Shown here: piece after piece, positions 1 to 6,162 of the stretch
How the letters are laid out: each line of letters opens with the position of its first letter
Position numbering within the stretch: the stretch's first letter is position 1
DNA from: JAPLDP01 sp964628285
GTDB lineage: Bacteria; Bacteroidota; Bacteroidia; Bacteroidales; JAGONC01
Assembly (NCBI GenBank): GCA_964628285.1
Contig: CAZVNP010000039.1
Coordinates: 1-31,204 of the forward strand
DNA: 31,204 nucleotides
Reading direction: 5' to 3'
Notes under the pieces: model-generated
Databases searched by the model: none
The model's input: only the letters and a program-made list of their open reading frames with translations
Told to the model about the DNA's origin: nothing
Translations under genes and position numbers: made by a program

Positions 1-1
1 A

Positions 2-247
2 ATGTTCCCCTATAATTATAAGTTTTTAATCGTGCTGGCCATCGGGGGAGTAGCTTACGCTCTTGGTTACATCTTGCCGGTCATGCCTCATTTTATCCTT
101 GACATACTCATCCGGAGTGCCATTGTGGCCGGCATTTATATCGTTCTTATCCTGGCCTTCAGACTGTCGGATGAAATGAACCATAATTATCAAAAAACCC
201 TGCAATTCGTCAGGGGATTTTTAGGACGGCATCAGAAATCAAAATAG
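2..247 (+). CDS. C-terminal fragment of a polysaccharide flippase-like membrane protein
   Basis: The 81 codons visible encode two strongly hydrophobic segments (roughly residues 7-25 and 35-54) followed by a basic amphipathic tail ending in KSK. This looks like the last two membrane spans of an oligosaccharide flippase / polysaccharide biosynthesis protein (Wzx/MATE-like), which would move lipid-linked glycans across the inner membrane. The match is by general appearance only, since no diagnostic motif falls in this part. The methionine at base 2 is probably internal and the gene probably starts before the window. Its TAG stop lies inside the end of the convergent gpsA, a 16-bp overlap of opposite strands. 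An unrelated small two-span membrane protein is possible. Confidence 0.5.
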   Translation: MFPYNYKFLIVLAIGGVAYALGYILPVMPHFILDILIRSAIVAGIYIVLILAFRLSDEMNHNYQKTLQFVRGFLGRHQKSK

Positions 248-1263
248 AGTGGCCGTTCCCTGTCGAGGATGTTGTTGACGAAATCGGGAAGGTTGTAATC
301 CCTGTTAAAGACCTTATGCAACTCACCGATCATTGGGAAATCGTCAGGCGATTTCTCTCTCCGGACAATCTTCTCACGGATGACATTCAGGGCTATCTTA
401 CCTTCCAGGACGACTTTATCTGATATATCTTCAGTAAAGAATCCCTTGCCTATCAGGAGTCCGAGGGTGCGGTTACGGCTCAGGTCGTTGAGGGCGGTGA
501 GACTGAAATCACCATAACCACAATAATTGAACATAGTTTTTTCCTGACCGCCCAACAGCAAGACCAATTCTTTCATTTCATTGAAGGCTCTGGTCAGAAG
601 GAGAAAGCGCAGGTTGGCCGAATTGAAATGGGCATCAACGATCCCGATGATGATGGCATAGATATTTTTGAGGATGCTCAACAATTCCACGCCCCGTATA
701 TCATTTGAAAAATCAAGAAAAATATTGGTGCCGGCAAAGAGATCGCTGAAGACTTTGAACATATCCTGGTGTTCGGCTGCCAGTGTGAAGCCCGTCGGTG
801 AACTATTAATGATCTCACGAGCGAAAGTAGGTCCTTTCAGAGCACAGACCGGGTTGGTGAAGGTACCCCTGAGACAGTCGCAAATGATCTTGTTTTCCTT
901 GCAGAAGCCTTTGGCCAGGTTCACCATGATGGCATCTTCGTTCAGCACCTGCAGGTGCTGTTTCAGATAATCCACCACCACCAGCGATGGCAGAGCCAGG
1001 AAAAGGATGCCGGCGGTCTCCATGACGTGATCATTCGTTGTCGCCATCAGCTTCGGGTGCAACCTGATGTTTGGAAAGTACTTGCTGTTCACATGAAGAT
1101 CATGGATCGATTCGGCGACATCCGCCTCAATGGTCAGCAGGGTGACAGTCAATGTTTCTTTGGGTGCCAGCACCTGTCCCATGGCCGTGCCGATGGAACC
1201 GGCGCCCAGGATGACCACGTTGTTTTGATTGCTTCTCATCAGGTTAACAAAAGTGTTTGACAA
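232..1263 (-). CDS. gpsA: NAD(P)H-dependent glycerol-3-phosphate dehydrogenase
   Basis: Cytosolic enzyme that reduces dihydroxyacetone phosphate to sn-glycerol 3-phosphate, the backbone for phospholipids. Visible features are the N-terminal dinucleotide-binding motif GAGSIG (about residues 20-25), the LKGPTFARE segment (142-150; family form LSGPSFAxE), the LKN lysine (about 199) in the position of the catalytic lysine, and GYGDFSLT...DLSRNR (249-265), the substrate-binding signature. Length of 343 aa is normal. The longest reading starts at a TTG at 1263. An ATG nine codons in (1239) also leaves the Rossmann fold intact and may be the real start; neither has a clear Shine-Dalgarno. It is the third gene of a leftward run after DUF4783 and nadC, 7 bp downstream of the nadC stop, so probably cotranscribed. 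Confidence 0.9.
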   Translation of the reverse strand: MSNTFVNLMRSNQNNVVILGAGSIGTAMGQVLAPKETLTVTLLTIEADVAESIHDLHVNSKYFPNIRLHPKLMATTNDHVMETAGILFLALPSLVVVDYLKQHLQVLNEDAIMVNLAKGFCKENKIICDCLRGTFTNPVCALKGPTFAREIINSSPTGFTLAAEHQDMFKVFSDLFAGTNIFLDFSNDIRGVELLSILKNIYAIIIGIVDAHFNSANLRFLLLTRAFNEMKELVLLLGGQEKTMFNYCGYGDFSLTALNDLSRNRTLGLLIGKGFFTEDISDKVVLEGKIALNVIREKIVRREKSPDDFPMIGELHKVFNRDYNLPDFVNNILDRERPLYFDF

Positions 1264-1270
1264 ATGGTAT

Positions 1271-2110
1271 TCAGGTCACGGCCTGTAATGACATATCGAG
1301 ACTCCGGATGTGATGGGTGAGGGCTCCCACCGAAATGAAGTCAACGCCTGCCTCGGCATAAGCCCTGACATTGGCTATGGTTATTCTGCCGGAGGCTTCC
1401 GTCTCATAGCAGCCTGCTATCAACCTTACTGCTTCTTTCAGGTCCGCCGGCGGGAAGTTATCCAGCATGATGCGGTCGACGCCGCCGGTGGCAAGGACCT
1501 CATCAAGTTCTTTGAAATCCCTCACTTCGATCTCCACAGGCAGCTTCAGATCATGTTTTGCAAGGTATTGCCCGACCGAGTGAAGGGCAGGGGCTATCCC
1601 ACCGGCATAATCGATGTGGTTGTTTTTGATCAGGATCATATCATACAGGCCGAAACGGTGATTATATCCACCGCCGACACGGACGGCGTATTTTTCAAGC
1701 TCACGCCACAGGGGTGTTGTTTTGCGCGTATCTGTCACTTTGGTCTTCAGTCCCTTTAACAGGGAAACCATTTGATGGGTGTAAGTGGCTATGCCGCTTA
1801 ACCGCTGCAGGAAATTCAATGCGACGCGTTCGGCCGGCAGAATGCAGGCCGCGCTGCCGGCAACCTCAAAGCCCACGTCACCATCCGCCACGGCCATGCC
1901 ATCATGGAGAAACATTTTGAACTGTGTGGCGGGATCTGTCTTGTAAAACACTTTTTTTGCTATGTCCATGCCGGCCAGGATACCTTTTTCTTTGATTATC
2001 AGGCGGGCTTTCTTTATGGCTCCCGGCGTGACGGTTGCCAGGGTGGTGTGATCACCCGGTCCTATATCTTCCTGCAAGGCCTGTTCAATGATGTCGTCGA
2101 TGGTCATCAT
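1271..2110 (-). CDS. nadC: Nicotinate-nucleotide pyrophosphorylase (carboxylating), quinolinate phosphoribosyltransferase
   Basis: Converts quinolinate and PRPP to nicotinate mononucleotide, CO2 and PPi in de novo NAD synthesis. With the start used here the protein is 279 aa, the usual size. Signatures in order are ERVALNFLQRLSGIAT (94-109), DTRKTTP (127-133), KYAVRVGGGYNHR (140-152, substrate-binding Arg/His/Lys cluster), IKNNH (161-165), EIEV (193-196), MLDN (215-218) and SVGALTH (260-266, phosphate binding). The frame is open to a TTG at 2128, but that would overlap the upstream gene. The ATG at 2110 begins 4 bp after the upstream TAG and matches the usual N-terminus (MMTIDDIIEQ). The gene sits between DUF4783 and gpsA. 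nadA and nadB are not in the window. Confidence 0.95.
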   Translation of the reverse strand: MMTIDDIIEQALQEDIGPGDHTTLATVTPGAIKKARLIIKEKGILAGMDIAKKVFYKTDPATQFKMFLHDGMAVADGDVGFEVAGSAACILPAERVALNFLQRLSGIATYTHQMVSLLKGLKTKVTDTRKTTPLWRELEKYAVRVGGGYNHRFGLYDMILIKNNHIDYAGGIAPALHSVGQYLAKHDLKLPVEIEVRDFKELDEVLATGGVDRIMLDNFPPADLKEAVRLIAGCYETEASGRITIANVRAYAEAGVDFISVGALTHHIRSLDMSLQAVT

Positions 2111-2114
2111 GAGG

Positions 2115-2516
2115 CTAATCGGTATCAAACTGCAATTGCTGGATTAAATAGTTACCTGACAGTTTTTTGATCAGGATGTATACCCTGAAAGAGGCAGAGG
2201 TCGATTTGTAGCTGCCGATGATGTATAGGGACCCGTTATCTGAGGAACCTTCGTGGTCAACAACAAAAGAAGAGGGTGGATTCTTGGTATAAAAATCTTT
2301 GAGAAGTAAAATGGCTTGCGCCTTGCTGTAAGTGCCTTCCAGGGAAGGCAGCGAGAGATCGATCGCATCATCGAAAAAGTATACCGACAATTTGACTGCA
2401 TCACCCGAACGGATAGCCGCCGTGATCTCCTGGTTGACCTGGGGCGATTGGCCGGAATAAAACGGGAAAAAGTTGTACGTTAACAGAATAATTAGTAGTA
2501 TTGGAATAGTCTTCAT
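2115..2516 (-). CDS. DUF4783 family secreted protein
   Basis: A 133-aa protein with an N-terminal signal peptide (hydrophobic residues 4-17, likely cleavage near residue 22) and a small alpha+beta domain typical of DUF4783, an NTF2-like fold. Visible hallmarks are an amphipathic helix of the type INxAIRSGDAxxLSxYF, then SLPSLEGTYSKAQA and KDFYTKNPPSSF, and a C-terminal strand pair ending QQLQFD. Function is unknown; family members are small periplasmic proteins of Bacteroidota and often lie beside nadC. It heads the leftward run with nadC and gpsA, with 4 bp between its TAG and the nadC ATG. A candidate -7 element lies at 2581-2588. Assignment is by overall pattern. Confidence 0.75.
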   Translation of the reverse strand: MKTIPILLIILLTYNFFPFYSGQSPQVNQEITAAIRSGDAVKLSVYFFDDAIDLSLPSLEGTYSKAQAILLLKDFYTKNPPSSFVVDHEGSSDNGSLYIIGSYKSTSASFRVYILIKKLSGNYLIQQLQFDTD

Positions 2517-2580
2517 TTTTGGCTGGGTTTATCCGGAATTAACAAAATTCAATCCAAAAGGACAGTTGTTTTAGCATTTA

Positions 2581-2588
2581 CAAAGTTA
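2581..2588 (-). promoter_or_regulatory. Candidate Bacteroidetes -7 element for the DUF4783-nadC-gpsA run
   Basis: Reading leftward, the octamer TAACTTTG matches the Bacteroidetes -7 consensus TAnnTTTG exactly and lies about 65 bp upstream of the DUF4783 start. No convincing TTTG is seen at the -33 position (19-21 nt further upstream), so this is a half-site only. A chance match in AT-rich DNA is possible. Confidence 0.3.
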
Positions 2589-2632
2589 GAATAAAGTTCT
2601 GATAAAATCCATACCGACAATAATCATTACAA

Positions 2633-3106
2633 ATGAACATAACTTTATTAATGGCCGGTCACACAGGGGAGGATTACCTTCAGGCAGGTGTGGCAGAATA
2701 TGAAAAACGTATCAGACGGTATATACCTTTTCATTCCGAAGTCATTTCCACGTCGAAGGGTTTAAAAAACCTGTCGCCTGAACGTCTGAAGACCATGGAA
2801 TCGGATCTGATCATAAGAAAATTGCATCCCGACGACCATGTCATTCTGCTTGATGAACGCGGAAAACAGTATACATCGATCAATTTTTCGGATCTCCTCA
2901 GTAAGAAAATGAATATCTCGGTAAAGAATCTCGTGTTCGTCATCGGCGGACCGTTTGGCTTTGACGACAAGCTCTACGAACGTGCCGATGAATTGCTATC
3001 CCTCTCGGTGATGACCTTTCCTCATCAGCTGGTGCGTCTCATCTTCCTGGAACAGCTTTACCGGGCTTTGACGATCATGCGGAATGAGCCGTATCATCAT
3101 GAGTAG
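2633..3106 (+). CDS. rlmH: 23S rRNA (pseudouridine1915-N3)-methyltransferase RlmH
   Basis: SPOUT-class methyltransferase that methylates pseudouridine 1915 in helix 69 of 23S rRNA on the assembled 70S ribosome. The 157-aa length is exactly the family size. Visible signatures are LLDERGK (72-78), the knotted SAM site VIGGPFG (103-109), MTFPHQLVR (127-135), EQLYRA (140-145) and the terminal YHHE. The ATG at 2633 begins the conserved N-terminus MNITLLMAG. It is transcribed away from the DUF4783-nadC-gpsA run across a 116-bp gap. A 7-nt repeat array begins one base after its TAG stop. Confidence 0.97.
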   Translation: MNITLLMAGHTGEDYLQAGVAEYEKRIRRYIPFHSEVISTSKGLKNLSPERLKTMESDLIIRKLHPDDHVILLDERGKQYTSINFSDLLSKKMNISVKNLVFVIGGPFGFDDKLYERADELLSLSVMTFPHQLVRLIFLEQLYRALTIMRNEPYHHE

Positions 3107-3107
3107 C

Positions 3108-3128
3108 CGTCAGTCGTCAGTTGTCAGT
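3108..3128 (+). repeat. Heptamer array (YGTCAGT)x3 directly after rlmH
   Basis: Three consecutive 7-nt units: CGTCAGT, CGTCAGT, TGTCAGT. The array starts one base after the rlmH stop codon. The same unit makes the arrays at 11966-12000 and, inverted, at 12099-12127. Confidence 0.85.
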
Positions 3129-3148
3129 TGGAAGAATTAAGCCTTTGC

Positions 3149-3177
3149 TTGCGCGCGTTTATAACGCGTGCCGGAAG
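3149..3177 (+). repeat. Palindromic 29-nt repeat, copy 1 (REP-like)
   Basis: The core is a hairpin, CGCGTT-TAT-AACGCG, within a GC-rich 29-nt element that ends GTGCCGGAAG. An inverted copy lies at 4350-4378 and matches at 27 of 29 positions, the two differences falling in the 3-nt loop. A second, decayed direct copy follows at 3183-3213: it lacks two bases, and its six remaining differences are all transitions. The element is GC-rich compared with the surrounding gaps. Confidence 0.7.
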
Positions 3178-3227
3178 ACACCTGCTTGCGCGTTTGTGGC
3201 ATGTGCTGGAAGAGAGGCTACTGAGTA

Positions 3228-4106
3228 CTATTTGATAAAAATTTTCCCTGAAGACACACCTTCCCTGGAAACGACCTTGTAAAGATATACACCTGTTGCC
3301 AGTCCGTCGACAGCCATCGTGTAGTCCCTGTTGTTCAACCAGATATCTTTTAGCACATGTCCATAAAGATCGCAGAGACAAATCTCTTTCATTATACCAT
3401 CATATTGAAATCGTATCCTTTCACCGGTGGGATCCTGTATGACTGTCAGGTTCAGGGATTCATGTTCTTCAATGCCAACATCGGATATGATAACGATATC
3501 ATCCACCATGAATATAAAGGCTTCATTTGACACACACTGGATGGCAAAATAGATGGTGTGGCCGTTGTATGCCGAGAGATCGAAGTTCTTTTGCTGCCAC
3601 ATGTCAGATGGTGCTTCCAGAGGAGCATCTCCCGAGATGATGTTAAAATCACCAGGGTTGTTGCCGGTGGTCGAAATGGCTACACGGTATTTTTCCAGTC
3701 CATAATCGTCGGTGTATGACTTCACCCAGAAGGTGACGTACGATGCCGTCCCGAGCGTGACGGGAGGTGAGATGAGCCAGTCGTCATTAGGGGGCGTATG
3801 AGCTGCAAAACAGGCTGCGAATTTTAAACCCGAGTGAGGCTGAATGGCCTGGTCGCCCCATGGAGGAGAAGTTGAGGAGGGGACGAAGACGATGAACGCC
3901 ATCGAATCTTCCGCGTGCGGGTAATCATAACCCACCACGCTGTAAGTGCCTGACCCGTCCACATCCACGACTTTCCACGGAGAGAAATCAAGGGTGAAAC
4001 TGTCGAAATGTTCAAAACTCTCCTCCAGCACCACCTGGCCGGAAGAAGGGTGCGAAACGATTAAAACTGCGGTAAATAAAAACAAAAACGGGGTAATGTA
4101 TTTCAT
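3228..4106 (-). CDS. Secreted T9SS cargo protein with choice-of-anchor J (cleaved-adhesin-like) domain
   Basis: With the ATG at 4106 the product is 292 aa and opens with a clear signal peptide (MKYITPFLFLFTAVLIV..., cleavage near SSGQ). The frame is open further upstream to 4217, but that extension is low-complexity. Residues about 25-205 form a jelly-roll of the choice-of-anchor J type: SFEHF near the start, WLISPPVTL in the middle, DLSAYNGHTIYFAIQC, then VDDIVI. The last 80 or so residues are a T9SS type A sorting domain (ICLCDLYGHVLKD, then GLATGVYLYKVVSREG and the KIFIK end). The inferred fate is Sec export, passage of the outer membrane by T9SS and surface attachment or release. Ligand is unknown. 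It stands alone between repeat-rich gaps. Confidence 0.8.
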   Translation of the reverse strand: MKYITPFLFLFTAVLIVSHPSSGQVVLEESFEHFDSFTLDFSPWKVVDVDGSGTYSVVGYDYPHAEDSMAFIVFVPSSTSPPWGDQAIQPHSGLKFAACFAAHTPPNDDWLISPPVTLGTASYVTFWVKSYTDDYGLEKYRVAISTTGNNPGDFNIISGDAPLEAPSDMWQQKNFDLSAYNGHTIYFAIQCVSNEAFIFMVDDIVIISDVGIEEHESLNLTVIQDPTGERIRFQYDGIMKEICLCDLYGHVLKDIWLNNRDYTMAVDGLATGVYLYKVVSREGVSSGKIFIK

Positions 4107-4140
4107 GGGATATTTAGATTTTCTGCTGGAAACAAAGATA

Positions 4141-4168
4141 ATGAAAGATGAAAAATGAAAGATGAAAA
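4141..4168. repeat. Tandem 14-mer (two 7-nt units, twice) upstream of the T9SS cargo gene
   Basis: The 14-nt unit ATGAAAGATGAAAA occurs twice in perfect tandem. It divides into heptamers ATGAAAG and ATGAAAA. Partial units flank it (AAAGATA at 4134-4140). It lies about 35 bp upstream of the cargo gene start. Read on the other strand it resembles the TTTCAT-type heptamers at 9276-9310. Confidence 0.8.
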
Positions 4169-4286
4169 ATGTGAGTGCAGGTGGAGATGCGTCGCAAGAG
4201 CTTTGCAGATTGAACATTTAACCTTCAGTTGATCGATGAATGTTCGTCAATGAGTGTTGATGACTTGAAGAGAAGCGCTTTATTTA

Positions 4287-4326
4287 ACCACGGAGGAACA
4301 CTGAGGGAAACGGAGGTTCACGGAGG
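4287..4326 (+). repeat. Decamer array (nnnnCGGAGG)x4
   Basis: Four consecutive 10-nt units, ACCACGGAGG, AACACTGAGG, GAAACGGAGG and TTCACGGAGG, spaced exactly one DNA helical turn apart. There is no gene in this part of the gap. Confidence 0.8.
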
Positions 4327-4349
4327 GATAAAGAATTTATTTCCAATAC

Positions 4350-4378
4350 CTTCCGGCACGCGTTGCAAACGCGCGCAA
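4350..4378 (-). repeat. Palindromic 29-nt repeat, copy 2 (inverted REP-like element)
   Basis: Inverted copy of the element at 3149-3177, 27 of 29 positions identical, with hairpin CGCGTT-TGC-AACGCG. Only the loop differs, as expected if the stem is kept by selection. Together the two copies bracket the T9SS cargo gene in opposite orientation, about 1.2 kb apart. Confidence 0.7.
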
Positions 4379-4388
4379 ACAACGGCCT

Positions 4389-4404
4389 GTAGACCTGCCG
4401 ACCT
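4389..4404 (-). repeat. Octamer units overlapping the pckA stop
   Basis: Leftward, the units GGTCGGCA and GGTCTACA follow each other and are followed by GGCC. The first unit begins inside the pckA TAG stop codon (4403-4405). The same octamers (GGTCTACA, GGTCGGCC) form the array at 11924-11963. Confidence 0.6.
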
Positions 4405-6058
4405 ACCTCCCCGGGCATTGCTTGGTCACGCTTTCCCTGATGTTCTTGTCGCCATATGATTTTTCGAAAGCTTTGGCAAACTGAGCGGCAAGGTTTCGGG
4501 CTGCCTCGTCGTAGGCTTCTTTATCGCTCCAGGTGTTCCTGGGGAACAGTATGTCGGAAGGCACACCCGGGCAAGTCAGGGGTATATTGAGGTGGAACAG
4601 TGGATCTTCAACGTACTCAACGTTGTCGAGGTCGCCTGACAGGGCTGCATTGACCATTTTACGTGTCAGGACGATATCAATTCTCTTTCCTGTGCCGTAG
4701 GCGCCGCCACTCCACCCGGTGTTGATGAGGAACACGCGGGTATGGTGCTTTTTCATTTTCTCTCCGAGTTTGTCGGAATACATATGAGGATTACAAGGCA
4801 TGAAAGGCTGGCCAAAGAACCGCGAGAAGGTAGCCTGGGGTTTGGTGATACCTGTTTCCGTCCCCGCCAGCTTACTGGTATAGCCCATCAGGAACCATAG
4901 CATGGCCTGGTCAGGATCGAGTCTGGAGACGGGAGGCAGCACACCGTAAGCATCGGCGGTGAGAAAAAGGATGGTCCTGGGATGCCCGGTGATGGAGGAT
5001 TTCTTTATGTTTTTAAGATAGGTGAGGGGGTAAGAGGCTCTGGAGTTCTCGGTGAAACGTCCGTCGCAATAATCCAGCCTGCCGTCGGGATAAATCATCG
5101 CATTTTCGACGATGGCGCCGTGACGGAGGTAATGATCACGGTGCATGACGGCATCATAGATGTCTTTCTCCTTCCGGGGGTTGATGTCAATCATTTTGGC
5201 ATAGCAACCATATTCGAAGTTGGCAATGCCGGTGTCACTCCATCCATGTTCATCATCACCGATGAGAGCCCTGTCAGGATCGGCGGAGAGGGAGGTTTTG
5301 CCTGTTCCCGACAGTCCCAGCAGCAATGCAGCAGAACCGTCGCTACCTTCATTGGCCGAGCAGTGCAATGGCAGGATGCCTTCGAGAGGAAGGTAGTAAT
5401 TCATGACGGTGAAGATCATTTTCTTCACGGTACCGCAATATGCCGATCCGACGATAACGCCCAGGCGCCTGTCGTAGTCCATGGCCACGGCCATTGTTGA
5501 GGTGGAGCCGTCGGCCAAGCGTCGCAAACGGCTTTCGTAACGGCTGCCTGTCAGCTTGTCGTAAGGTAACTGAACGATATAGAATCCCCGCTCGCCGAAG
5601 ATGCTGCGATGAATATCGTCAGGTATGGGTCTGAACATGTTATCGGTGAACAGTGAATGCAGAGCGTGTGAGGTGACCATCTTCACCGGCAGGGCATAGC
5701 TGACATCGGCACCCACAACACGGTCGGTGACATAGATCCGTTTCTTTTGGAATAAAAGAGACAGGGCATCTTCAAAGATTATGTCGAAGGTCTCTTCGTC
5801 GATGGGGATATTGTTTTGCGATGTCCAGTCAATATTGTTTTCGCTGGATGCACGTCGCACAGTGACGGTGTCTTTGGGACTTCGTCCTGTTGATTCGACG
5901 GGTGTCCATGTGGCCAGGGCCCCGCTCTCCGATATCAGGGCTTCCTTGTTCTTTACTACCTCCCGGATCATCGTTTCACGTGACGGATTTTCAATGACGT
6001 CGGGATGGTCTTTGAGCGCCTGCTGGATACGCTTTTTAGGGGAAATGTTAAGATTCAT
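4403..6058 (-). CDS. pckA: Phosphoenolpyruvate carboxykinase (ATP)
   Basis: Catalyses oxaloacetate + ATP to PEP + CO2 + ADP, and in fermenting Bacteroidota commonly runs in the PEP-carboxylating direction. The 551-aa length is slightly above the usual 530-540. Visible motifs are STGRSPKDT (56-64, oxaloacetate-binding arginine), GTVKK (209-213, metal-binding lysine region), the kinase-1a P-loop GLSGTGKTSLS (248-258) and the kinase-2 / metal motif LIGDDEHGWSD (265-275), with a RFTENSRASYP segment after it. The ATG at 6058 gives a normal N-terminus. It lies downstream of ppdK on the same strand, but a very strong hairpin (6115-6162) separates them, so pckA probably has its own promoter in the AT-rich 6059-6110 stretch. 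Its stop codon is joined to an octamer repeat. Confidence 0.97.
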   Translation of the reverse strand: MNLNISPKKRIQQALKDHPDVIENPSRETMIREVVKNKEALISESGALATWTPVESTGRSPKDTVTVRRASSENNIDWTSQNNIPIDEETFDIIFEDALSLLFQKKRIYVTDRVVGADVSYALPVKMVTSHALHSLFTDNMFRPIPDDIHRSIFGERGFYIVQLPYDKLTGSRYESRLRRLADGSTSTMAVAMDYDRRLGVIVGSAYCGTVKKMIFTVMNYYLPLEGILPLHCSANEGSDGSAALLLGLSGTGKTSLSADPDRALIGDDEHGWSDTGIANFEYGCYAKMIDINPRKEKDIYDAVMHRDHYLRHGAIVENAMIYPDGRLDYCDGRFTENSRASYPLTYLKNIKKSSITGHPRTILFLTADAYGVLPPVSRLDPDQAMLWFLMGYTSKLAGTETGITKPQATFSRFFGQPFMPCNPHMYSDKLGEKMKKHHTRVFLINTGWSGGAYGTGKRIDIVLTRKMVNAALSGDLDNVEYVEDPLFHLNIPLTCPGVPSDILFPRNTWSDKEAYDEAARNLAAQFAKAFEKSYGDKNIRESVTKQCPGR

Positions 6059-6114
6059 GGAATAATTAATATTATAAAATTAACAAGCTAAAATAAGAAT
6101 TCAGTTCCGGAAAA

Positions 6115-6162
6115 CCTCACCCCCTGCCCCTCTCCTTTTAAGGAGAGGGGCAGGGGGTGAGG
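6115..6162 (-). terminator. Perfect 23-bp hairpin terminator after ppdK
   Basis: Left arm 6115-6137 and right arm 6140-6162 are exact reverse complements, leaving only TT between them. In practice the loop would open to four bases or more. On the leftward strand the stem begins immediately after the ppdK TGA (6163-6165) and ends in TTTT (complement of 6111-6114), so it has the form of an intrinsic terminator. The arm is rich in C-runs (CCTCACCCCCTGCCCC...), a type of palindrome I recall as dispersed in many bacterial genomes, so it may be a mobile or repetitive element used as a terminator. Confidence 0.85.

Noticed and set aside
3124..3381. 85-codon - strand frame over the REP-like repeats
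   Set aside because: It combines repeat DNA with an out-of-frame part of the T9SS cargo gene; no protein signature.
4107..4217. N-terminal extension of the T9SS cargo protein to a start at 4217
   Set aside because: The extension is low-complexity and overlaps the 14-mer tandem repeat; the signal peptide begins at the methionine at 4106.
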